Below are positions 32,791-41,856 of a stretch of DNA of 64,000 bases, piece after piece. The first letter of the stretch is position 1. Each line of letters begins with the position of its first letter. The notes under the pieces were generated by a model. It was given only the letters and a program-made list of their open reading frames with translations. It ran no database searches and was not told the origin of the DNA. This stretch comes from Prorocentrum cordatum (taxonomy: Eukaryota > Sar > Dinophyceae > Prorocentrales > Prorocentraceae): NCBI GenBank assembly GCA_963575745.1, contig CAUYUJ010001381.1, forward strand, positions 256,768 through 320,767, given 5' to 3'. Both the position numbers and the translations under genes were made by a program.

Positions 32791-34224
32791 ATGGGCATGC
32801 TCAACGGTGCGCTGAGGGCGACTTCGGCGTCCAAAGCGGAGGGCCTGGACCAGCTGGGCCCCGCAGATATAGACAGGCTTCGCACGGTGGCAAAGGGGGA
32901 GCTATTGGACATCATCGTTGAGAGTGAGAGACAATTGGCATGGCCACGTCAAATTTCGGCGACCAAATGTGCGATGGTTGCTGAGCCTGGCTCTGATGCA
33001 GGAGATCGAGTCCTGGGAATGCGACCATTGCCAGTGAAGTTATGGTCGAGAGCGCGTGGCGGTGTTTGCTCAAGGTGTGCTGGGCTTGTTGACCATTGGG
33101 GCACAGCGGTATAAAACGCAGCTCGGCACTCCGCGCTGGATTATTGAGGGCAATCCTGGACGAGACGGGCATCGAGATTGGCGCGTCGGCCATGACATTA
33201 TTGTTGGCCATAGAAAAATTCTACGACACGGTGTCTTGAATCATTGTGATGCAGATAGCATGCGCGGCTAGTTTCCCAGCGGTGGCAGTTGGATTAGAGG
33301 CAGTTGAATTCCTCGGGCCGCGTTATTTGCAGGAACGCTCCATCATCGGCGAGGCGATTTGTCCCTCTAGGTCGTTGGTGGCAGGATCGGCACGAGGGGC
33401 CGCGCTGGCCAAACTATGTCTTTATCCAGTGCTGGAGCTCGCCCACAGACGAACACCCTCAGCAGGATTGTGGACATTCGTGGACGACGCGGTGGCGAGA
33501 TGCGAGGGCAGCGCCATCGTGGTGGGCGAGCAGCTCCTTGAGGTTTCTATTGATATTTGCATTGGGTTGGTACAGCAGCGCATGCCACTCTCAAATCTAA
33601 CCATTGGCCCCGGCTTGACGGGGGCCAGGAAGCTTGCTCAGCGACTACGACGGCGAGGAATACCAGCTAGAACGCATGGAGTTGCAGTGGGCCTCGGACT
33701 TGACGCGGCCGGCGGCAGGAAGCGGGCCGCCACTAAGCAATCAGAGACAAGTTAAAGCACGCAAGAGGTTTGGCATAATCGTCAAGCTCAGGGGGGTCGC
33801 GGCGCTGAAGAAGGAGTCCAAGGGCCTCTACAACATTGGCGCGCTTCCGCAGGCGATCTACGGCCATCAGACGTTCGGCATGTCCGGGCATGAGATCACC
33901 GTGCTGCGCAGACAGGCCGGCAAAGTGGCAGGTGGCAGTGCAGGAGGTCGGTGCTTAACGACGACGTTGGGCATTGAGCTGGGCCACAGAGACCCTGCGG
34001 TGGACTTGCGTCTTGGAGCACCACGCGAGTGGATAGGCATGTGGACGGAGTTTCCCCTCTTTCACCGGCGAGTGACAAAAGCGTGGGAAGCTATCAAGGC
34101 GAGATTACACAAGCTTGGAACGACGAGATGGCGAGCAGTACAAGGCCCCACTGGCGCTCTGATAGCGACGCTCATGGACGGAGGAGGGGCGCCCACGACG
34201 GCATCCTGTTGGCATCGGCCTTGA
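32791..34224 (+). pseudogene. LINE reverse transcriptase domain, inactivated
   Basis: RT N-terminus in the frame from 32791: ATSASKAEGLDQLGPADIDR, then RQLAWPRQISATKCAMVAEP and VLGMRPLPVKLWSRARGG, matching the usual P-x-x-W/K-P-G-x-x-R order. Motif A near 33196-33235 reads MTLLLAIEKFYDTV, where the catalytic Asp before the IEKFYD word is Ala. After an in-frame stop and the motif B region (VAGSARGAALAKLCLY, about 33376-33423), motif C reads TFVDDAV (about 33473-33493). The thumb and connection part follows in the frame 33634-34224 (LKKESKGLYNIGALPQAIYG, then HEITVLRRQAGKVAGG). Several frame changes plus the motif A change make it non-functional. Units 1 and 2 lack this part. Confidence 0.75.
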
Positions 34225-34343
34225 GCTGAAGAGCTGGAGCTGCGGGAGCTGCCGGCCTCTGGGGGCGGCATCTGCGTCGCCGCGGGCTGTCTCCAGCAGC
34301 TGCTAGATGATTTCGAGGCCGATTAGAGGCGCGACTCGTGGAC

Positions 34344-35095
34344 AGAGGCGGCAAAGCACGAGCGCGGGGGCAACCTCGAGGAGGGCGGCGACCTGTGGCC
34401 GATTGTCATGGAGCAGCGGCGGTTCGAGCGCAAGGGGGTGCTCGACCAGCCGGCGCTCAGCGCGACCGTCGTCGCTGTCGGCCAGTGGCCGCGTGTCCGC
34501 TGCAGAGAATAACGATATGATGTGCCGGAGGTTTGTTCCAGATGCCAGGATGCCTGGGAAACCTCGAAACGCAGAGTTTGGGGATGTTCCAAGAGCGCTG
34601 AGCATGAATACTTTAGCAAAACTGAACCACTGACAGCATCAGCCCTGGCACAAGCAGAAGCTGAGCCAGCTTTGTGGCACCGTGGCCCCCCCCCCCCCCT
34701 ATTCGCCTCGCTCGCCCCCTCTTCGATGATGGGCGGCTGGAGGCGCGGGGCCTTAGGCTTGGTGGGTGGGTGGGTGGGGGGGGGGGGCGTTGAGGCCTTT
34801 CGAGGAAGCGATTGGGTTATAATGGTTTATAGCGACGGCTCTGGGGGTAGATTTTCTGACGATCCCAGACGACGACGATGTGGGTCGGCGATTTGCTCCC
34901 TGAGATGGTCCCAGGGTGAATGTATTGTGCAAGCTGCCGTTTCACGACCCCTCCTCGGCGCTCGCCAGATCGCCCCCCGCTCCGAGATCCAGGCCTTCTG
35001 TTTGGCCCTGGAAGAGGTGCCAGGATCGTTCTTGTTTATAACTGGTCACTTGTCGGTGGCTCGTAAGTGGCGCTGTGGGATGGAGCACCCAAGCC
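34344..35095 (+). pseudogene. LINE C-terminal zinc finger and RNase H domain, decayed
   Basis: About 34337-34512 one frame reads WTEAAKHERGGNLEEGGDLW and QRRFERKGVLDQPALSATVV. After a stop, another frame reads EVCSRCQDAWETSKRRVWGC, a Cys-x2-Cys...Cys element like the one that follows RT in many LINEs. From about 34826 an RNase H fold begins: WVIMVYSDGSGG with the first catalytic Asp; PRSEIQAFCLALEE with the catalytic Glu; then FLFITGHLSVARKW, where the third acidic residue is replaced by Gly-His. Sequence ends at a poly-C run near 35112. RNase H would remove the RNA strand after copying; here it has lost a catalytic residue and its C-terminal part. Confidence 0.7.
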
Positions 35096-35320
35096 CTAGT
35101 CGCGGCCTGCGACCCCCCCCCCCCCCCCCCTCGTGATCCTCCACCCCCCTCTCGTTCCCTTGCCCCGTCCTGCCCCCCCCCCCGCCTTCTCATCTTACCC
35201 CCCACTTCCCCAGTCATCCTCCCTCTCTTCCCTTTCGCCCCACCGCCCCCCTCGTCACCCTCGCGCTCTTCCGCTCCGTCCTTCCTTCCCCCCTGGGCAT
35301 CCCTCCCGCGCTCGGGCGGC
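35096..35320. repeat. Poly-C and pyrimidine-rich tract
   Basis: A C run at about 35111-35130 and then C/T-rich sequence with CCCC blocks. It lies at the 3' limit of the plus-strand LINE. Confidence 0.8.
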
Positions 35321-36289
35321 TTAAGTTCCACGATCGCGTCGCGCTGTGGCGCCGAGCGCCCCGTGCCCAGATGGCTACGCACCGTTTTTCCGATTGCTCC
35401 CAGGAATGCGTCTGGCGAGATTCGAACTCGCAGTGCAAATTTGCGTCGCGCTGCGACTTCAGGATCTACCATCGCCCTCGTGCGCGCGTGCGCGCGCGTT
35501 CACCGCGATTCGCGCGCGCTCTGTTCGAGCGTGCACGTCGTGCTCGTGTTCTTGCTCTTGCACGGCACCTTTGCGCGCCATATTTTTCTTTCTCGGCCTA
35601 GCGCTTGTTTGCGCGACCTTCAGCGGTCAGTGAAGTGACGCTTGCCTTGATTGCCGCCGTCGCGTTGCTATTTGCCCAGACTTCTGGTTTCATGTATCGT
35701 CCTTGCGAATTGTATTGCTTCTGCTGATCGCGCTCGTATCGTCGTTGTTTGCGGTCGAGTTGTTTTCGGTTTCGTTCGTGCCAACCGTGCTGCTCGCGCC
35801 GTTCTCGGAGTGGCCTGCTTCGGCATGAAGCATCGCGCGGTCCCGCATGCTTTCGCAATCACATAGTTGCGCGTCTACCCGTTTATCTTTTGATTTGCGT
35901 TTTGTCGCCGAAAGCTTCGCCAGTATAATGTCATTCCTGATTTATCGGTTTGCCCGCCAAGAGAGCAAGGTCCACCCCATCCCGTCCTCCCAGGGGGCCG
36001 CCCAAAGCTTGGCGAGAGCTGCCCTCCAAGCTGTCGGCCTGCCCCTCGGCAAATCAGGCCGCAGGCGGCCTCGTCGGCCTTAGGTCGGCATGAAGACGCT
36101 GGCCTCCCCAGACGCTCCAACCCCCCCCGCTCTGCCCTGCCCTGCCCTGCCCTGCCCTGCACCCCTGCTCCCGCCGACCCTTCCTGCCCACCCCGCCTCC
36201 TCCTTCTCCTACCATCCGTTTTCCGTAGAAGTGAATCCCCCCAGTCGCACCCCAAAGCGCGTCGAGGGTGGAGGGCCGACGCGTCTTCA
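35321..36289. other. Gene-poor stretch
   Basis: No gene recognised. 35640-35960 is lower in GC. CCTGC repeats five times near 36135-36160. A tRNA-like T-arm near 35420 was considered and rejected. Confidence 0.5.
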
Positions 36290-36765
36290 GAATGGAGCTC
36301 TCGCGTCAGCGCCGCGAGTATTCGTTTTACGGAACAGTTGGCAGCCACTTACAGGATGGATGGTTTCTCATTTTTCAAAATGGGGTTTTCACCATAGCGC
36401 CGCGCACATTTTTGTTCAACATCTGCAGGAGTTTCAAAGGTGGCAAGGGGCCGCTTTCGAAGGAGAGCTATCGCTATTGTGCCGCGCGCGCTCGTCTTTG
36501 AAAATGTGCGATGTATTCAAAGAGAAAGGCAATTTATGTTTCAAGTTTGGGCTCTCGCGCTAGCGGTGCGCACTTTCGTTCTAAAGGTCTGCAGCCGCTT
36601 TGAGGATCATGGTCGGCGCCTTTTTCAACGTGGGGCTTTCGCCCTGGCGCCGCGCGCGCTCGCCTTACAAGGCAACAGTCTCGAGGATCACGCACGACTC
36701 CTTTAAAAAAAAACTATCGCTTCAGCGCCGCGCACATTCGTTTAACAAGTTTTGCGACGGCTAGA
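36290..36765. repeat. Diverged tandem repeat, about 83-bp period, six units
   Basis: The phrase (T/C)(C/T)GC-AGCGCCGCGCACATTCGTT recurs at about 36299, 36389, 36470, 36552, 36638 and 36716. Each occurrence is followed by T/A-rich sequence ending in TTCAACGTGGG-like words. Related words (CTCGCTTGA, GGGTTTTTG) carry on weakly to about 37070. Confidence 0.75.
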
Positions 36766-37924
36766 TGGCTGGTTGCAACGTTGGGTTTTTGTTTTCGAAT
36801 GCTTCGAATTCGGATCAGAAGCTTGAGCAAATGAAGCCAGAGCGCAGATGAAGGTTGTCTGCTTTATAAAGTTGAGCGCTCGCTTGAGACATCTTTGAAT
36901 TTAAAGTCCAGGAGCTTGAGCAAATGGTACAGCTGAACGGATGGATGGCGGCCTATTTTCAAGACGGATTTCTCGCTTGAAACTTCTGATGGGATCATGA
37001 ACAGAAGCGACAACAGGTGCAAGACATACATATGTGGGTTGGCCCTATTGTCAAGACGGGGATCTCGCGATACACCTCCTTGAACTGAATGATCGTATCC
37101 TTACGCGTTCCTTTTTGCTCGCTAGACGCTAGACGGGGGCAAGGCAACACGGGGTTCTCGCCTGACTTGCAGGCCCGCGTGGTGACTTTCTTCCAAGGGA
37201 CACATCTTGAAGTGGAAAAGAAGGCTTGTACGAGTTTATGAAGAGGGGACTTGGGACGGGAGGTTGTGCTGCAGCATTGCTGATGTATCTTGGGTTTACT
37301 CTGGTCCTTCTCCTCCCATTCCTCCCTCTCCCCCTCCCCCTCCCCCTCTCCTGTCCTCCCTCCCTGCCCTCCCCTCCCCCCCCCGTCCCTCCGCCCGCCG
37401 GGTTCGGCCAGCGCCGGGGTGCCAGGAGAGGGCCCACCCAGACATCCGCAGATATGATTCTTTCAATCTGCCCCGCGCCCTTCCCCTGCGTCTAGGGGGC
37501 AGCTTCCTTGTCCCGGAGCCGCTCTTGATGTCCTGGGCGGGCCCCGGAGCCAAACAAAAGGGAACGCCCCCCCCCGGGAGACCGAACAGCGCAGAAGTAG
37601 CGCCGGGATCGGAAGAATCCGTCCGCGCGAGGTTTGGGTTGGGCTGCCCTGGGGGACGGTGGCCGCCGGGGCCACGGAGAGGCGATGCCGCCGCGCCTCC
37701 CCCTGGCGGAGAAGAGGGCGGTGGACGGCTGCCCCGCCAGCGGCTCTGCCCCAGGGACGGGGGGGGGTGCGCTCGCCACCTGCGGCGCGGGGGTCGACGT
37801 TCAAGGTTCGACGGTCTGGAGGGTTTTTCGTCTCTCGTCGCCACGGCCGGATTCCCGGATTCCCCCCGAGATCAAAGTCAAACCGCACACCGTGATAAGC
37901 TTGCAGGGGGCCTTTTTGAGGGGG
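36766..37924. other. Gene-poor stretch
   Basis: 36766-37300 is mixed and relatively AT-rich. 37300-37400 is C/T-rich. 37400-37900 is GC-rich with long but featureless frames on both strands. Nothing recognisable. Confidence 0.5.
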
Positions 37925-37926
37925 GA

Positions 37927-37966
<40 letters not shown>

Positions 37967-38012
37967 GACCACCATCACCATCATCACCATCATCATGATC
38001 ATCATCAGCAGA
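37925..38012. repeat. (CGT)n followed by (CAC/CAT)n
   Basis: A pure CGT block at 37928-37963, then ACCACCATCACCATCATC-type triplets. It yields poly-Arg/His on the plus strand and poly-Asp on the minus strand. Confidence 0.9.
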
Positions 38013-38189
38013 CCTGCCTGCTGCCCTCTCCAGCGTTCCGCGCCGCGAGGGGGCTTCTGCACTGGCACTGCGGGCCCAGACATCAGGCACCTCGAGCAAC
38101 AGGTCGAGGCGGTCGGCACCTTGAGCAACAGGTCGAGGCGGTCGGATCTGTCGACATGCTTCGGGGTGTCGCGACCGTCATTTAGCGAC

Positions 38190-38500
38190 TTGGCTGCACG
38201 CGAGATCGCAAGAGTGACCTTCGGTGCGCGCGACGTCAACAGCGTTTAATTCCAAGGCTCCGAAGAGAGAACGCCGACGTAAACAATTCGTCACACCAAG
38301 CCCTCCCAGAGTGACCTTCGGTGCGCATGAACTTCCTGCTAAAAGCTTTCGGACGGTTTCGTCGGTTCCTGGAGGTTTTCCTGCCTCGGGATGCGTTGCA
38401 GCAGATGTGCCTCTCCGAGAGCGTTCCGGGTGCACACGAATCGTCTCGAACGGTTGTCGGATGAGCGAGTTATATTGCCCGAAAGCCGAGTGACCCTTCG
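38190..38500. repeat. Dispersed repeat, copy 1 (GTGACCTTCGGTGCGC family)
   Basis: AGAGTGACCTTCGGTGCGC occurs at 38211 and again at 38310, about 98 bases apart. The intervening TTCCAAGGCTCCGAAGAG and CGTCACACCAAGCCCTCC words reappear at 48.40-48.52 kb, where they also alternate. Confidence 0.6.
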
Positions 38501-39007
38501 TCACTGTGACCTCTGGCGCTTGGCTTCTTGGGGAGGTGGGGGGCGGCGGGCAAGTTGCAGCCCAGGGGCGCGGCGATCGGCGAGCCGCGCACCAGACGTC
38601 ACTCTTGCACGGGGTCGCTCTTGCGTGTAGCCGAGGCCAGCCCTGGGGAGGGGTCGAGAGGTCAAGGGGCCCAACAATGGTGGAACGAATCGAGGCGCCG
38701 CACACGCCGGGCTCGCCCGATTCCCCGGCCGCGTCGCTTTCCGCTTCGCGTGCCCTGCCGTGGCGCTGGTCTGGTGACGGGCTGGTGCCCCCCTCTGGCT
38801 GCCGCCATTGCTCCGCGGGGGCTCGCGGAAAAGGTGCCCGAGCGGCTGCAGGTGGCGTGAAGACGCAGAGCCTGGCAGCTTCTTTTCCCCCAACCCTCCG
38901 CTATTGGGTTTTCGTTTTGAATAGAGCATTGTGGTCGCGTCGTCCTCCCGCCCCCCTCCCGCCCCCCCCCCCCCCCCAGCATTGTGGTCGCGTCGTCCTC
39001 CCGCCCC

Positions 39008-39750
39008 CCTCGGGGGCTGCGATCTGCGAGGCCGTCGCCACTTTCGAGGGCTGCTGGGGGGGGGGGGGGCAGCACAGTGTCGTCATACGCGGATTCAGAC
39101 TAGACCTCGCCATCCTTGTGGGGCCGCGATCTGAGGAACTGTCGCCACTTTCGAGGGCTCCTGGGGGGGCCATCACAGTGTCGTCATACGAGGACTCAGA
39201 TCATACCTCGCCATCCGTGGGGGGCTGCGATCTGCGAAACTGTCGCCGCGTTCGAGGGCTGCTGGGGCTGGGGAGCAAGCACAGTGTCGCCATACCCAGA
39301 CTCAGAGACCTCGCCATTCCTGGGGGGCTGCGATGTGCAAAACCGTCGTCACTTTCAAGGGCTGCTGAGGGTCCAGCATAGTGGCGTCTTTCACATATTC
39401 ATATTCGCCCTCGCCATCCCTGTGGGACTGCGATTTGCGAAACTGTTGTCACGTTCGAGGGCTGATGGGGAGTCCAGCATAGTCCTACGCAGATCCAGAT
39501 TCGACCTCACCATCCCCGTGGGGCTACGACCTGCGAAACTGTCGTCACGTTCGAGGGCTGGTGGGGGTCCAGCATAGTGACGTCCTACGCAGACTCAGAT
39601 TCGACCTCGGCATCCATGTGGGGCTGCGATCTGCGAAACTGTCGCCACTGTCGAGGGCTGCTGGTTGGTCCAGCATCGTGATGTCATACGCGGGCTCAGA
39701 GTAGACCTTGCCATCCCTGGGGGGCTGCGATGTGCCAAGGTTGCCTTTAG
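39008..39750. repeat. Tandem repeat, about 100-bp period, eight units
   Basis: The phrase GGGGCTGCGATCTGCGAAAC starts units at about 39019, 39125, 39227, 39330, 39430, 39527, 39626 and 39727 (spacing 97-106). Each unit continues GTCGCCACTTTCGAGGGCTG, a G run, CCAGCATAGTGTCGTCATAC, and GACTCAGATTCGACCTCGCC. Divergence between units is moderate. No open frame is shared through the units. Confidence 0.9.
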
Positions 39751-40740
39751 CCAGCCTGCGGACTCTTTGGCTCTCCATCTGTCGCTCCCCTAGTTGCCGC
39801 CCGTTTCTTCGTCGAGCGTGGAGCTTGAGCACCTCCATCGAGCCGCCCTTGTCTATCGTTCGGTGTCCTGCGAGCTGCGCAGCTCGCGAGCCTCCCAAGT
39901 AACGCTCGCAGAACATATACCTCCTTGCCACGTTATCACCCCCCATAAAGTCTACCCAGCTATTCTGGCCACGCGTTGCGCAAATGGTGGGTACATCGCA
40001 AGGACCCGATGGGTCAGCACCAGTGCCAAATGCGAGAGTGCGGTCAGAGACTTGGGATGATGGCCACTCTGGTTTCGGGAGAGGCCCGATGTCTCTGGGG
40101 CTTTCCCTTGCGAGTCGTATTTGTGGCTGTACCTGGGGGGGGGGGGGCACATATGCACAGTGGGGCTGCACTTCGTGACCGTGCTTGGGGGCCACGCATA
40201 GGGGCCGTACCTGGAGGCCGTAAGCGCGTGTGGTGGCACATCCTGTTGCCAGTTCCGCCACGGTGCCAGCGCAGCATTGTGGCGACGCTTCGAGCACAGC
40301 AGAAGGCCGTAACGTGTGTCAGCTGTCGTCATTCTTTGCGGATGGCTCCTCATGAGGCCAACCTTGGCCCGTCTGGGGGCTCTCTTGCCCCCCCCCTGGG
40401 GCTGTCCTGGGGGCTTTGTTGGGCTGTCTCAGGCCGTCTCCGAGACCAGTTGTACCGCCTTGGGCCCCTCTTGGCCGTCTCGAGAATCTCTGAGGGTTGG
40501 CCTCCTGATGCCGTCCTGGGGGCTGGGCGTGACGAGAGCGGGGGGGGGGGCTAGACGAGTTTGCTGAATTCCGTCCAGAGAATGGAGCGAGGCACGAGTG
40601 ATGACGTTCTGGTGGGGCGAGTAGCTCTAAGTGGCGGAGGTCCAGGGATGGCGAAGCGGACAGACGGGGCGCACCACGCTTTACTTTCGGGCAAGACGGC
40701 CCATGCGAGCCCCCAGAGCTGCCAACACTCCCTAATATTG
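39751..40740. other. Gene-poor stretch with a short TCTTGGCCGTCT-type array
   Basis: No gene recognised. 40370-40530 contains words such as GGGGGCTCTCTTGCCCC, CTCAGGCCGTCTC and CCTCTTGGCCGTCTCGAGA, which are the reverse complement of the CAAGAxGGCCC family seen at 47.8 and 56.8 kb. Confidence 0.5.
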
Positions 40741-40775
40741 TGAAGGCCTTACTGCCAGTGCCGCCGACCCTGAAG

Positions 40776-40945
40776 GAGACGTCGACGACGAGGACGACGA
40801 CCAAGACGTCGACGTCGACGACGAAGACGACGACGACGACGACGACGACTTGAGGGCCCTGCCGCAGGCTCGGGACATGGGGCGGAGGAGGAGGAGGAGG
40901 AGGAGGAGGAGGAGGAGGAGGAGTAGAGGAGGAGAGGAGGAGGAG
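40776..40945. repeat. (GAC)n then (GGA)n microsatellites
   Basis: 40776-40850 is GACGTCGAC/GAC triplets. 40879-40945 is (GGA)n. They lie just beyond the 3' end of the minus-strand LINE. Confidence 0.9.
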
Positions 40946-41015
40946 GACGAGGAGAGGAGAAGAGGACCAGCGCTCAGACTGAAGAGGGGGTACGGCCGTC
41001 CAGGGCCACAATCCG

Positions 41016-41856
41016 CTACCCCTCTGGGGGGCTTTCCTGGCAAGCGAGGGCGACCTCGGAGACAGGCGGATGGCTCTCGTCTCGTGAAACGTCCCAGGCA
41101 GCACTTCCCCCACTCGGATTACCTATCTCGAGGTCGGTGGGGTTCGTCTCAGCCAGTTCGTTCACCAGCTGGGCCAGTGGGATCGGTGAACGCAAAACAA
41201 TTGGTGAATTCGCGGCCCCCTTGGGATGTCTACCCTCCGCGGCTCTCTGCTTTTGCAGACGTCTACCGTGATTAGGGGGCTCGCCAGGGCAATCGTCTGC
41301 TAGCCCCCTGGTGCTCTCGGTGAAGGTTCCACAGGTCCAGCACAAAATCAGGCTCAAGGGACTGCATTCGTCTTCGCAACCAAAGAAATACAGATTGTGG
41401 TCTCGCGGATTGCTCGCGAGGTTACTGCGAAACTCGCAGTAGCCAGGGCAGTCCTCTTGGTCACGTCTGGCCTTAGCTGCACTAGTAGCGCAACTGTGGC
41501 GGCAGGCTGCACATATGAAGCTCTTCCCCCAGGGGTGCCACTGATGCTTTCGACGCTGAGTATCGGAGGCGAGAGGGGACCTCGGCGGAGGAGGAGGAGG
41601 AGGTACCAGGCCCCACGAGAGGCCAGCCGACGCGGCCCCTTGGGGCGGGTTCAAACTCTGCATCGGTTTGCCAAAAGCTTTGGCACCAACCTTGGGGGCT
41701 ACAGGTGGCCATAACTGCAAGGCTTCTGAAACGTAAGTTTGAAACCTGACCAGTAGCTCGCTCTGGCCTTCCTGCAACCCGGTCTCAAGCTGACTCGGTT
41801 GGGAGGCTCTAGCAGCGGCGACCTTCGCATATTGATCGGCTGCGTCGTTGCCTTTT
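41016..41856 (-). pseudogene. LINE 3' part: RNase H end and C-terminal zinc domain, frameshifted
   Basis: The 794-codon frame upstream stops at 41809, but the neighbouring minus frame picks up the protein at about 41853 with PKGNDAADQYAKVAAARASQ. This carries the final Asp and the NDxAD word of RNase H, so one frameshift near 41855 separates it from the rest. It runs on through SELLVRFQTYVSEALQLWPP, a Cys-rich segment (SFICAACRHSC, then LILCWTCGTFTESTRGLADD) and NHGRRLQKQRAAEGRHPKGA, to a stop at 41016. Cys-x2-Cys pairs suggest one or two further zinc sites at the very C-terminus, which I take to be a normal part of this element type. Confidence 0.65.

Larger units (their letters stand above)
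27029..32892. repeat. Tandem unit 3 (5,864 bp), continuous with the full LINE
   Basis: This is the last unit. Where units 1 and 2 break off (GGTGGCA then CGAGCG), unit 3 reads GGTGGCAAAGGGGGAGC and carries on in the RT reading frame. It therefore shows the original, uninterrupted sequence at that point. It has the longest CCT tract, and an ORF1 without the frameshift of the other two. Confidence 0.93.

Noticed and set aside
35380-35470. tRNA gene on the minus strand
   Set aside because: A perfect T-arm-like hairpin (GCGAG-TTCGAAT-CTCGC) is present, but the acceptor arms do not pair and no anticodon stem of five pairs fits the right distance. At most a decayed tRNA-derived relic.
39008-39750. 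CRISPR or tandem coding repeat
   Set aside because: The 100-bp units are contiguous, diverged along their whole length and share no open frame. It is a satellite.
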